Below, piece by piece: positions 35,046 through 43,763 of a stretch of DNA of 49,268 nt. Source of the DNA: Bacteroidota bacterium (GTDB taxonomy: Bacteria; Bacteroidota; Bacteroidia; Chitinophagales; Chitinophagaceae); the NCBI GenBank assembly GCA_029561305.1, contig JAKQJG010000061.1:1-49268 (forward strand). Direction: 5' to 3'. The notes under the pieces were generated by a model that did not search any database, was not told the DNA's origin, and was given only the letters and a program-made list of their open reading frames with translations. Each line of letters starts with the position of its first letter. Position 1 is the first letter of the stretch. The position numbers and the translations under genes are program-made.

Positions 35046-35516
35046 TCAGGGATTTGCATTGGCTTCTGCTTCTTCTTCAGATTTTTCATACTCCTGTTCT
35101 TCTTTAAAATAGTTGGCAAGCGACAAGGGCCCGCTTCCTTCCACAACAAAAACAAGAGAAAGCATTAAAATGATCACCGAAAGGCTCAAATCGGTTTCTG
35201 CTTTATACAATCCCCGTTTTGAAGTAACAAAAATAATGGCCCCAATAATTACGGGCACCTGTATAAAAGCAGCAAAACGTGTAAAAAGCCCAATGATGAT
35301 CAAAAATCCACCACCTATATGAACCCATGGGATGGTCATCATAAGTATATCCTGGTAATTTCCAAGATCGTTATCAATGATCAATGTCCTGAATTTTTCA
35401 GGTTCATTCAGGAAAGCAACGCCCCTTAAAAGAAGAATTGCGCCTAGTGCAACCCTGAAAAGTGCAAGCCACTTTGGGTTGTGAGAGTCTGTCCATTCAC
35501 GGAGTTTAGCAAGCAT
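35046..35516 (-). CDS. DoxX-family membrane protein
   Basis: This 156-aa protein has four membrane segments in DoxX order. The N-terminal LFRVALGAILLLRGVAFLNE and the central IPWVHIGGGFLIIIGLFTRFAAFIQVPVIIGA are characteristic of the family. The C-terminus is a long acidic tail (EEEQEYEKSEEEAEA). DoxX proteins are tied to redox and thiol homeostasis in some bacteria; here the role is unknown. It is monocistronic. Confidence 0.85.
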   Translation of the reverse strand: MLAKLREWTDSHNPKWLALFRVALGAILLLRGVAFLNEPEKFRTLIIDNDLGNYQDILMMTIPWVHIGGGFLIIIGLFTRFAAFIQVPVIIGAIIFVTSKRGLYKAETDLSLSVIILMLSLVFVVEGSGPLSLANYFKEEQEYEKSEEEAEANANP

Positions 35517-35622
35517 GGTAAATGAATTTTTGTGGTTAATAGTTGTTGTAAACTACAAAATATATTTAAGTTTTAGTAACAACACCCTAATTTTTTTTCA
35601 CAATTCTTTAACAAAGTGCCTT

Positions 35623-36588
35623 TTACTCTGAAATTTCAGCAAAATAACCGAGAACAGCTTTGTTATTGATGAGCACCGATACGGGGTAACTGTCTTCTTC
35701 GTCAAACTTGTAAGTAAAGCTCACAACGCCGTTATTAAAAGTGTAATCCACAGTTTTAGTCCTGGATTTTTTTCCTGTACCCAACTGTAACGACACAATA
35801 TCAATTTTAGTATTGGACGCCACTTTAAAATTAAAGGCCATGGCTTTTTTAGTATTGGCTTTTATGAAGCCTTCGTTAGGCAGATAGGAATTCAAGTTAA
35901 ACTCAATTGCATCCCTCTTAACGATTGGTTGAGCAAAAAAGTCTTTGATGGATTTGGGACCCGAATTACCCAGCTGCCAGGCCATATTATCAGGGAAATG
36001 CTGCAGGTTGAAGAGTGTTTTATTTGCAAAAAAATACCTGTCATCAAATTTTCTTGTGAATGCAGTGGCTTTGTCGTCCACATAGCCGCTACCCCATTCC
36101 GGATCCACGTAATACCATGCTTCAGGGCTTTGCCCCAACTGTATTACTGCCCAGGTATGGTTAAGTTCATCAGGCACATTATTAATATCCTCCACCGTTT
36201 TTTTAATATAACCATCCACAGTAAGGCACCTGATCTTTGCCACGCTGCACATATCCTGGAACAAAGTGGCATAACCATTGGCGTTAGCTTTCCTTGTTTT
36301 TAATATTATTTCCGATAACATTTTTTCATTGCTTCCGTTTTTGGCCATTTTCACATCGATACTGATGTTATTGGCTATCCAATAGAAAATGGCTCTGACT
36401 TTATCTGTGCTTTCAGGGAATTTCTTTGTAAGTAAATGGCTGATGGTGCCCACATTTAATGTATCGAGGCTCCCCAGCGACTGTACATAGTCATCCACTG
36501 TTTTGTACCGGTCGCTGCTCTGGGCATTCAGTGCTGCAGTAAAACAAAGCAGGGCTGCTGTCACTACTATCGTTGCGTACTTTTTCAT
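35623..36588 (-). CDS. secreted transglutaminase-fold protein lacking the catalytic Cys
   Basis: This 321-aa protein starts at the ATG at 36588 (signal peptide ending LNAQ); the longer frame adds a spurious 35 residues. It has the transglutaminase-like fold: an ANNISIDVK-type strand, NHTWAVIQL with the His (H144) and YYVDPEWGSGYVD with the Asp (D162). The position of the nucleophilic Cys, before NGYATLF, is Ala (A103, codon at 36280-36282), unlike the related protein at 43764-44858, where it is Cys. The C-terminal half is beta-rich. It is probably a non-catalytic, binding version. Confidence 0.83.
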   Translation of the reverse strand: MKKYATIVVTAALLCFTAALNAQSSDRYKTVDDYVQSLGSLDTLNVGTISHLLTKKFPESTDKVRAIFYWIANNISIDVKMAKNGSNEKMLSEIILKTRKANANGYATLFQDMCSVAKIRCLTVDGYIKKTVEDINNVPDELNHTWAVIQLGQSPEAWYYVDPEWGSGYVDDKATAFTRKFDDRYFFANKTLFNLQHFPDNMAWQLGNSGPKSIKDFFAQPIVKRDAIEFNLNSYLPNEGFIKANTKKAMAFNFKVASNTKIDIVSLQLGTGKKSRTKTVDYTFNNGVVSFTYKFDEEDSYPVSVLINNKAVLGYFAEISE

Positions 36589-36762
36589 AGAATTAAAAAT
36601 AATTAAATAACGGGTAATGCTGCCCAAAAATATTGGGTTGCAGGTGCGTAAAAAGATTTTTGAGAAAAAAATAACATTTATAAAACCGGTCACTTCTTAA
36701 TTCCGTAATTCATATCACAAGCCATTAACCTATTCCGTAAATCTTAAAAAAAAATTACTGTT

Positions 36763-38292
36763 ATGAAAAAAATAACACCAATGGTGAAGGGAGCCTTCAT
36801 GTGCCTGCTGACAGCGGCAATTATGTTTAGTTGTAAAAAAGAAGAAAACAGGCCAAATGACAACCCGGCGGCGATGGGGCCTGACCTGGTATTTTACGGC
36901 CTCACTGCATCGGGGCAGTTGGCCAAGTTCAACGCTATGTCACCGGGCACGGCCATCTCCAGCGTTGCTATTAGTGGGCTTCAAAGCGGGGAGTCAATTA
37001 CTGCTATTGATTTTCGTCCTGCTACCGGTGAACTGTATGGTATGGGAAGCAGCAGCAGGCTGTACATTATCAACCTTACAACCGGTACGGCAAGAATGGT
37101 AGGAACAGATCCATTTTCACCTGTATTAAATGGTGATATTGTAGGATTTGATTTTAACCCTACAGTAGACAGGTTGAGAGTGGTAACCAACATGGGGCAA
37201 AACCTGCGGGTGAATCCTGAAACAGGCACCGTGGCATTCACTGATGGCAGTATCAATGGCGTTAGCGGTGCAATGGTTAACGCTGTAGCCTACACGAACA
37301 GTATGGCGGGGGCATCGTCCACCACTTTGTTTGATATTGACCTTGGAACCAACAAGCTTTATAAACAAATTCCTCCTAACAATGGTACATTGGTTGAAGT
37401 GGGTAGTCTTGGTGTGATGGCCACAAACGAAGGTGGTTTTGATATCTCACCTGATAATGCTGCCGTGCTGGCCAGTCTTTGGGTAGATGGAAAATCTTCT
37501 TTATTTAAAATTGATACTGCTACCGGTATGGCATCAAGGATTGGTGATTTTCCTGGAACCGATGCTGTAAAAGGTATTGCTATACCTACTAACCCGGTGG
37601 CCTATGCTATCGATGGGATGAATAACTTTTTGATATTTAATCCAACCAGCACTGCTGCTCCTGTGTCAAAATCCATGATGGGTTTAATGGCAGGTGATAG
37701 TTTAAAAGGTATCGACTTCCGTCCTTTAAATGGTCAAATCTATGGCCTTGGAAAAAGCGGTATGCTATATACAATTAACACATCCAACGGTGCGGTTGCG
37801 GTAGTTGGCAGCGGTCCATATGCAGGCTTAAATGGTGCTTATTTTGGCTTTGATTTTAACCCAACTGTTGACAGGATAAGGGTGGTAAGCCGCAACGGAC
37901 AAAACCTGAGGATGCATCCTGTAACTGGCCTGGTTGCTGCAACAGATGGTATGCTGAATCCGGGTACGCCCCATATAGCAAGTGCGGCATATACCAACAA
38001 CTTTGCCGGTGCCACTACTACCACTTTGTATGATATAGATTGTCATAACGACTCCTTGTATATGCAGGTTCCTCCAAATGATGGTACACTGGTGCCGGTG
38101 GGCCCACTGGGTGTTGATGTTCTATCTGAAAACGGGTTTGATATTGGAAGTACGAGTGGTATAGCTTACGCAATATTTACCGTAGGCGGTACAAACGGTT
38201 TGTATAGCATTAATCTCAGTACCGGTGCTGCCACTAAGCTGATGGATTTTAACAGCAAAGTACATGGCTTTACTATTGGTCTTGGTTTTTAA
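36763..38292 (+). CDS. lipoprotein with two tandem DUF4394 domains
   Basis: This 509-aa protein has a lipoprotein signal (AAIMFSC, Cys about residue 24). Two repeats of about 230 residues follow. Each holds GFDFNPTVDR(L/I)RVV, GQNLR and a DIDLGTNKLYKQIPPNNGTL-like segment (residues about 45-275 and 280-505). The repeats match DUF4394, a predicted beta-propeller found in secreted proteins. The function is unknown. It has no close functional neighbour. Confidence 0.85.
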   Translation: MKKITPMVKGAFMCLLTAAIMFSCKKEENRPNDNPAAMGPDLVFYGLTASGQLAKFNAMSPGTAISSVAISGLQSGESITAIDFRPATGELYGMGSSSRLYIINLTTGTARMVGTDPFSPVLNGDIVGFDFNPTVDRLRVVTNMGQNLRVNPETGTVAFTDGSINGVSGAMVNAVAYTNSMAGASSTTLFDIDLGTNKLYKQIPPNNGTLVEVGSLGVMATNEGGFDISPDNAAVLASLWVDGKSSLFKIDTATGMASRIGDFPGTDAVKGIAIPTNPVAYAIDGMNNFLIFNPTSTAAPVSKSMMGLMAGDSLKGIDFRPLNGQIYGLGKSGMLYTINTSNGAVAVVGSGPYAGLNGAYFGFDFNPTVDRIRVVSRNGQNLRMHPVTGLVAATDGMLNPGTPHIASAAYTNNFAGATTTTLYDIDCHNDSLYMQVPPNDGTLVPVGPLGVDVLSENGFDIGSTSGIAYAIFTVGGTNGLYSINLSTGAATKLMDFNSKVHGFTIGLGF

Positions 38293-38427
38293 TACAAAGA
38301 AGCTGGTTACAGGAAACACTTTACTGTTGCCGGTTATTTTTCCCGAATGGCTTGGTGCTGCATGATTTGATAAGAACCCGGATACGGTGGCTTCCCGGAT
38401 AAATGCAGTGAATAACTGTAACCACAT

Positions 38428-38466
38428 AAAAATCCGCATACGAAAGTTTGCGGATTTTTTTATTTT
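38428..38466 (+). terminator. Rho-independent terminator after the DUF4394 gene
   Basis: AAAATCCGCA and TGCGGATTTT pair around ACGAAAGT, followed by T residues. It lies just before the start of the next gene on the same strand. Confidence 0.75.
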
Positions 38467-38472
38467 TCCGGA

Positions 38473-38985
38473 ATGATAAAGTTCACCGCAACCATACAGC
38501 AGTTTGATAAAAAAGGGGAGAAGACAGGCTGGAGCTATATTGATGTACCTGCTGACCTTGCGGATGAATTAAAGCCGGGCGTAAAAAGATCCTTCAAAGT
38601 AAAAGGCAAGCTGGATGCATTCGCTATTAACCAGGTGGCGCTGATACCAATGGGCGATGGAAATTTTATCATACCTTTTAATGCAGCTATGCGTAAAGGA
38701 ACCGGCAAGAAAAAAGGAGCAATGATAAATGTGCAGTTGACCGAGGATAAAAAGGAGTACCAGCTAAATCGTGACCTGGTGGAATGCCTGGCAGATGAAC
38801 CTGCTGCATGGGCGTTCTTTAATACCAAAACCAGGTCCTTCCAAAATTACTACAGCAAATGGATTGAAAGTGCTAAAACAGAAACTACCAGGGCAAAACG
38901 CATTGCATTGGCTGTTTCCTCATTGGCAAAAAAGATTGAGTTTGGAGAAATGTTGAGAATGGAAAGGGAAGCAAAAAGGCAATGA
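38473..38985 (+). CDS. YdeI/OmpD-associated family protein (DUF1905)
   Basis: This 170-aa cytoplasmic protein has an N-terminal DUF1905 domain (about 1-90; FTATIQQFDKKGEKTGWSYI, GKLDAFAINQVALIPMGDG) and a C-terminal OmdA-like helical region (AWAFFNTKTRSFQNYYSKWI, KRIALAVSSLAKKIEFGEML). Such proteins are linked to bacteriocin tolerance in some species, but their biochemistry is not settled. ATG at 38473, one base after GGA. Confidence 0.87.
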   Translation: MIKFTATIQQFDKKGEKTGWSYIDVPADLADELKPGVKRSFKVKGKLDAFAINQVALIPMGDGNFIIPFNAAMRKGTGKKKGAMINVQLTEDKKEYQLNRDLVECLADEPAAWAFFNTKTRSFQNYYSKWIESAKTETTRAKRIALAVSSLAKKIEFGEMLRMEREAKRQ

Positions 38986-39070
38986 GCAATATGCTAAACA
39001 GTAATAGCGCAAAAAAACAGTAAGCATAAAACATGAAGACAAGAATTTCTATAACCAGTTAACAAACGAT

Positions 39071-39119
39071 TCTCCATTCACTATTCACCATTGACAATTC
39101 ACCATTGACCATTCACCAC
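39071..39119. repeat. TTCACCATTGACAATTC tandem repeat
   Basis: Irregular 9- to 10-base units (CATTCAC, CATTGAC) run up to the stop codon of the convergent PPIase gene. Same family as at 5491-5534 and 23318-23347. Confidence 0.75.
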
Positions 39120-39752
39120 TTACTTCATAAACACTCTCAACAAAAGTGCAAATCCATCATCTTCTTTTGGCTTATCCTTAATCGTTACTATATGCAGGCC
39201 GGAGGGCGTCCATACTTTAAAAATTTCTCCTTTTGCATGGGTGCGGATGCCATTGTCCAGTTCGGGCAGCATCACTCCTCTTACAAACCAGCCAAGATCG
39301 CCTCCTTTAGCAGCTGAATTATGATCTGCGCTGTAAGTGGATGCCATTCTTTCAAAAGTTGAATTGCCGGTTTGAATCCTGTTAATGATCTTACTGGCGA
39401 GAGAGTCTGCAAACGCTTTTTTAAAAACACCCGTATCGATCAATATATGGCTTACGTGGTAAAAGGTATTGGGTAGTTTTGCCAGCACTTTTATCAATAC
39501 ATTATTGCCTTTAAACGGCCCATATACTTTGTTCATTTTGCCTTTATAGGCAATACTGTCTGCAATGCCCAGGAAGGAAGTGCTGCTCATTACCGCCACC
39601 GTATCGATCACATACTTTTTCTTTAGTTTGAATTTCACATAGCCGATGGGGTTATCTGTTGTTTCGAGTTCTTTTTTAATTTGAGCAACTGTTTGTGCCT
39701 GGTTAGATAGTGCACAGCAGAGGGTGATAACAAGTACAGTAATTTTTTTCAT
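39120..39752 (-). CDS. periplasmic parvulin-type peptidyl-prolyl isomerase
   Basis: About 210 aa from ATG at 39752 (signal peptide ALSNQAQ). A parvulin (PPIC) domain occupies about 97-205: YHVSHILIDTG, FADSLASKIINRIQTGNSTFE, AAKGGDLGWFVRGVMLPELD and FKVWTPSGLHIVTIKD. Such proteins help fold or degrade outer-membrane proteins. It is the last gene of a minus-strand block of secreted proteins; the next upstream gene is 87 bp away. Confidence 0.85.
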   Translation of the reverse strand: MKKITVLVITLCCALSNQAQTVAQIKKELETTDNPIGYVKFKLKKKYVIDTVAVMSSTSFLGIADSIAYKGKMNKVYGPFKGNNVLIKVLAKLPNTFYHVSHILIDTGVFKKAFADSLASKIINRIQTGNSTFERMASTYSADHNSAAKGGDLGWFVRGVMLPELDNGIRTHAKGEIFKVWTPSGLHIVTIKDKPKEDDGFALLLRVFMK

Positions 39753-39839
39753 TACAACAATGTCTGTTTGCTGCAAATGTAGGGCATTCACAAGAGTGGC
39801 CCGGGAAAGGCCGGGAAGTGGCGATAAATGCCCGGAAGT

Positions 39840-40481
39840 TTACTTTTTATACAGTTTTTGGCAATATGTATACTGAAGTCCGGTCACTGTAAGCGTATAT
39901 TCATCCGGGTACAAAAATGAAACCGTGTCGTCAATTACAACTTTACTGTTGCCTTTTTCTGCATTTACTTCTTTACTGATAACTTTTTCTCCTTTGCTGT
40001 TGGTGAGCACAGCTACGAACGTTTCATTGATGGCTGTGTTTACTTCTATATTGATTACAACATCAAATTGAGCAGGCCAAGCTTTTACATGAGGTAAGCC
40101 GCTTAAAGTTGACATCCTGATAACATCTGAGAAAACGGTATCAATACCTATGGCTTTTATCCGGTAAAAACCTGTGGGCAAAGGAACCGAGTCTTTGTAC
40201 TGAAAGTTAATGCCGTCACTACTACTCACCCGGGCAAGTTCAGTGAAGTCTTTTCCATTTTCACTTCTTTCAATATAAAAAAGGCTGCTGCTTGCCTGCT
40301 CGTACAATTTCCAATAAATAGTGGCTGCACCATATTGCAGTTCGCCATAGAATTTGCTAATGATACCAGGTGCCGGGATGCTGTGAATGTTTGAAATTTT
40401 TTCCAGAAATAATTTGTAAGCAGTAGCTTTTGCTGGTAAGGATTGCAGCAGAAATGCAATCATAATAAGCCTGTTGAACAT
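39840..40481 (-). CDS. secreted FN3-like protein of unknown function
   Basis: This 213-aa protein has a signal peptide (MFNRLIMIAFLLQSLPAKATA). A module of the type ATIYWKLYEQASSSLFYIER-SENGKDFTEL, an FN3-like Bacteroidota secreted domain, is followed by a second beta-domain with EKGNSKVVIDDTVSFL and a terminal EYTLTVTGLQYTYCQKLYK resembling a C-terminal sorting region. The function is unknown. Confidence 0.65.
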   Translation of the reverse strand: MFNRLIMIAFLLQSLPAKATAYKLFLEKISNIHSIPAPGIISKFYGELQYGAATIYWKLYEQASSSLFYIERSENGKDFTELARVSSSDGINFQYKDSVPLPTGFYRIKAIGIDTVFSDVIRMSTLSGLPHVKAWPAQFDVVINIEVNTAINETFVAVLTNSKGEKVISKEVNAEKGNSKVVIDDTVSFLYPDEYTLTVTGLQYTYCQKLYKK

Positions 40482-40612
40482 AAATAATAGTGGACTGAGC
40501 GGTTTTGTATGTATAAACGAAATTCGTTATAGCTTATTTCAAAAATCAGGCCTAAATCATTGACAGTATTGATGTTGCAACAACAATGTCGTCATGGTTG
40601 ATTTATAACATA

Positions 40613-40643
40613 ACAAAAAACTGCGGCTGTTTGGCAGCCGCAG
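40613..40643 (-). terminator. Rho-independent terminator of the vWA gene
   Basis: On the minus strand CTGCGGCTG and CAGCCGCAG form a 9-bp stem with a CCAAA loop, followed by TTTTTTG. Confidence 0.85.
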
Positions 40644-40668
40644 AAAGGGATGGTTGTTGTAATTGGGC

Positions 40669-42528
40669 CTAATGAATTAATACAATTTTCTCCGCGCCTG
40701 TTTTATTATCTTTTGTAACATACCTGATAAAGTAGGTGGCGGAAGGAAAACGGGAAAGATCAATTTTGTATCGCTTTTGTTTATCTGTTACCTGTACACG
40801 CATTACTAGTTTGCCAGTAAAATCGGCTACAAATATTTCAGACAGCTCTTTATCTGTTTCCAGCGTCATTGGTCCAGGTGTGGGGTTTGGAAATACTTTT
40901 ACCTTTTCAGTGTTTGAATAAAAAGTAAAGGGTTCAATTGTTTTTTTTACTTCATCGCAGGTATTTACAAAACACATTTGTTCCATTATCCTTTGCAGCA
41001 GATCATTCAGCTTTTCAACTTTAAATTCGTCTGTAGTAGGTTTGATATGAGGGTTACCGATACCGCTGTCATCTGTAAGAAAAAGATATGTGCCGTTAGT
41101 GGCCAGCGCCATAGACCGCATAATAAATTCTGTTGCTTTATCTGTGCCACTGCAGGCCACAGGAACAATACGTATGCCTTTGGCTGCGGCTGTTGAGATC
41201 AGTACTGCCAATTCATTTTTTGCTTCATCATGAGGCGGTGCATCCATCAAAAGAAAGATGATCTTTGTTCTTGCATCATCACTCCAGGCAAGTTTTACTG
41301 TTGCTTCCTGCAATGCTTCTTTTAATGCTTCGGGATAATCGCCGCCGCCACCAGCAGATTGTTTTTGTATAAACTCCACGGTATGCTGTGTATTCCTGCT
41401 GAATGGTTGCACGCTGGTGATATATTCATCACCTTTGTCCCTGTAAAAAACAGCGCTGGTATATAATTCAAGCGAAGGTTCTTTCAAAGAAAATTTGCGA
41501 AGGATATCACCCAATTCTTCTTTTAGATATTCAATTTCATCACCCATACTCCCCGTGGCGTCTACCACAAAAGAAACTTCTACTCTATTGGAAACAGAAC
41601 AATTTCTGCTAAGCTGGATATGATTGATACCCTGCGAAAAAGGGACAGCAATAAATTGTTTTTTCTCTCCGTTTATTTCTATCGCCAGGTTGTTTTCCTT
41701 GTTGTTATTGGAAAACCCGTTCCACAATTCGGCCTTGCCGGTATTATCCGAAACCGCAGTCCATACAATTTCCTTTGTGTCTTTATTTACAAGATAAATG
41801 GTTTCTCCCACCACTGCCTTGCGTTCCTTATTCTGCAATTGAACACTAAAGCGCTGCGTTGCATACAAATTCCATTTTTCACTGTGTATCCTGAAATCAG
41901 TGCCATTGTAATCCTCCCACATTTTCCATTTTTTAAAGTCATTTACTTCTCCTGCGGTTAAAAGGCTGCTGTAGGCTGGGTTATCTTTTTTTTCTGCATA
42001 ATAAGGTTTGCTTTTTTCCTTCTCTTCCCTGTGTATGCTGGCCGGCGCAGCATATGCTTCGGTCATGTCCATTGATCCTGCACTGCTGGTTGTGCTGCTG
42101 TGGTAACTGTTTTTTGCAAGTGGTGCCGATGTTATTTTGTGAGTGCTGCCGGATAAGTCTTTTTTACGTACTGTACCATAACCCGTTACAACTACTGCTT
42201 CGCCAAGTGTATGAGAAGCGGTTTCCAGGGTAATGGTAATTGTGGCAACAGAATCTTCAAAGTCGTTTTCCTTTATTTTTTTTTCGCTGGTTGTATAGCC
42301 AACAGCACTCACATTTAAGGTAATTGTTTTTCTGTCTACTGCAAGGCGGAACTTTCCATCGGCATCAGCTTGTACACCTTTTTTAGTTCCTTTTATTACT
42401 ATGGTTGCAAATGAAACAGGATCACCATTACTGGCAATAATGGTTCCGTCAATACTTGATTTTTGTGCATTGCCTTGTAGTGAAAGCAGGACGAGGATGA
42501 TAAAGGAGAGTTTTTTTGTAACAAACAT
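40669..42528 (-). CDS. secreted von Willebrand A protein with CarboxypepD-like and sorting domains
   Basis: This 619-aa protein has a signal peptide ending GNAQ and a carboxypeptidase-regulatory-like domain (about 25-105). Then comes VVVTGYGTVRKKDLSGS at 112-128, the motif that normally opens the plug of SusC-type TonB receptors. A Ser-rich linker, a linker beta-domain and a vWA domain (about 318-500) follow, with a MIDAS variant DATGS starting at D323. The last 80 residues (VKVFPNPTPGPMTLETDKEL, YFIRYVTKDNKTGAEKIV) are a type A sorting domain for type IX secretion. It is probably a surface protein binding a metal-dependent ligand. Confidence 0.85.
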   Translation of the reverse strand: MFVTKKLSFIILVLLSLQGNAQKSSIDGTIIASNGDPVSFATIVIKGTKKGVQADADGKFRLAVDRKTITLNVSAVGYTTSEKKIKENDFEDSVATITITLETASHTLGEAVVVTGYGTVRKKDLSGSTHKITSAPLAKNSYHSSTTSSAGSMDMTEAYAAPASIHREEKEKSKPYYAEKKDNPAYSSLLTAGEVNDFKKWKMWEDYNGTDFRIHSEKWNLYATQRFSVQLQNKERKAVVGETIYLVNKDTKEIVWTAVSDNTGKAELWNGFSNNNKENNLAIEINGEKKQFIAVPFSQGINHIQLSRNCSVSNRVEVSFVVDATGSMGDEIEYLKEELGDILRKFSLKEPSLELYTSAVFYRDKGDEYITSVQPFSRNTQHTVEFIQKQSAGGGGDYPEALKEALQEATVKLAWSDDARTKIIFLLMDAPPHDEAKNELAVLISTAAAKGIRIVPVACSGTDKATEFIMRSMALATNGTYLFLTDDSGIGNPHIKPTTDEFKVEKLNDLLQRIMEQMCFVNTCDEVKKTIEPFTFYSNTEKVKVFPNPTPGPMTLETDKELSEIFVADFTGKLVMRVQVTDKQKRYKIDLSRFPSATYFIRYVTKDNKTGAEKIVLIH

Positions 42529-42604
42529 AAACAGCGGTTTACTTTACTAAATGTTTGTACAGGATGCAGCTGTTTTGCGTTTTGCATAAGAGGAGCGGTT
42601 CTTT

Positions 42605-43753
42605 TTATTGAATAGATAGATTTCCTTGTATCAATAAATTCTTTCCCGGGGCTACAATGAGCTTTGCACCCTGGGCAATTACCTGGCTTATGTTTACAAT
42701 GCAGGGATTGTTTCCGGAAGGGTTAATGATGATTTCTGCGCCAGCTGGAAGTAGAGCAGGCGGTACATTATTATTGGTCCAATTGGCCGCAATACTCCAG
42801 TTTCCACTTCCGGTAAAAACGTAGGTGTTTGCATTACCAGGGCAAACAAAAGTATCACTGCTGCAGACCCGTTGTTTTACGATGCCTGTAACTGTATTCA
42901 GTCTTTCTTCAAAAATCGTTTTGCTGTTACAACTGTCTTTTAAATAGTAATTAAGAAAAGGTATGAGTAGAGCTGTGCTCTTTTCAAACACATTCCCGGC
43001 GCTGAGCGGTGATGTATTGCAGCCTGAAAAAAACTGGCCTGTAGCGCAGGTTCCGTTATTATTGGCAAAATGACAATGAAGGGCATCGGTAATGTTTACA
43101 AAGGTCTTGCATGGATAAGGTACCAGCTGGTACATCCGTTCCTGCGTTGTATCCCGGACAATACAATCACGGCTGCCGGCAAAAATTAAAGCAGGTATCC
43201 CCGCCTGTGAGGCCGCCGTTTTTGCGGAGGGGTTAGTTTCTGCTGCTGCAAAATTAAAAATGGCATTGATGCGGTCATTATAAACTGTAGCTAAAAAGCT
43301 GGCGCCGCCACCCATGCTATGGCCACCGGCAGCTGAACGTTCTGCCACCCGCTGGTATAAAAATGAGCTGGCAGAGTCATCCAGTGTGATAAGGTGCCGG
43401 CATAAAAAACCAATATCTCTCCCAAACTGTTCATGATCAGGGGAAAGACTGCCTTCCGTAACAGGAAGCGCTACGATGAACCCGTTCTTTGCAAGGCTGT
43501 CTGCCAGCCATTCATAACTGCTGGTACCAATTACAAAGCCGTGGCCAAAAATCACTACGGGAAATTTTTCAGTTCCTGTTATCACAGGCACATTAAAACC
43601 TGCTGTGCCTGCAGGATAATATAATTCTGTAGCAACAGCACGGTTGTTTCTTGATATATCGGTAAATGAAATGGTGCGGTGCCCGGTTTGATAAGACTGG
43701 CTGCAAACTGATATTGAAAGCGGGATGCAGATTGACAAGAGCAGTGATTTCAT
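42605..43753 (-). CDS. secreted alpha/beta hydrolase with C-terminal beta module
   Basis: This 382-aa protein has a signal peptide (SLLLSICIPLSISVCSQ). The catalytic domain of the PET-hydrolase/chlorophyllase-like group has VIFGHGFVIGTSSYEWLAD (oxyanion region), the nucleophile elbow GGHSMGGGASF, and RDCIV and LHCHFA near the Asp and His positions. After about residue 300, a C-terminal domain with GSGNWSIAANWTNNNVPP and a repetitive beta end resembles the Chitinophagaceae beta-helix-like surface modules. Esterase activity is likely; the substrate is unknown. It is separated from the transglutaminase gene by 10 bp. Confidence 0.85.
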   Translation of the reverse strand: MKSLLLSICIPLSISVCSQSYQTGHRTISFTDISRNNRAVATELYYPAGTAGFNVPVITGTEKFPVVIFGHGFVIGTSSYEWLADSLAKNGFIVALPVTEGSLSPDHEQFGRDIGFLCRHLITLDDSASSFLYQRVAERSAAGGHSMGGGASFLATVYNDRINAIFNFAAAETNPSAKTAASQAGIPALIFAGSRDCIVRDTTQERMYQLVPYPCKTFVNITDALHCHFANNNGTCATGQFFSGCNTSPLSAGNVFEKSTALLIPFLNYYLKDSCNSKTIFEERLNTVTGIVKQRVCSSDTFVCPGNANTYVFTGSGNWSIAANWTNNNVPPALLPAGAEIIINPSGNNPCIVNISQVIAQGAKLIVAPGKNLLIQGNLSIQ

Positions 43754-43763
43754 GTATGCAGGC

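Noticed and set aside
36589..36693. Upstream extension of the transglutaminase-like protein
   Set aside because: The signal peptide begins at the ATG at 36588; the extension is in an AT-rich spacer.
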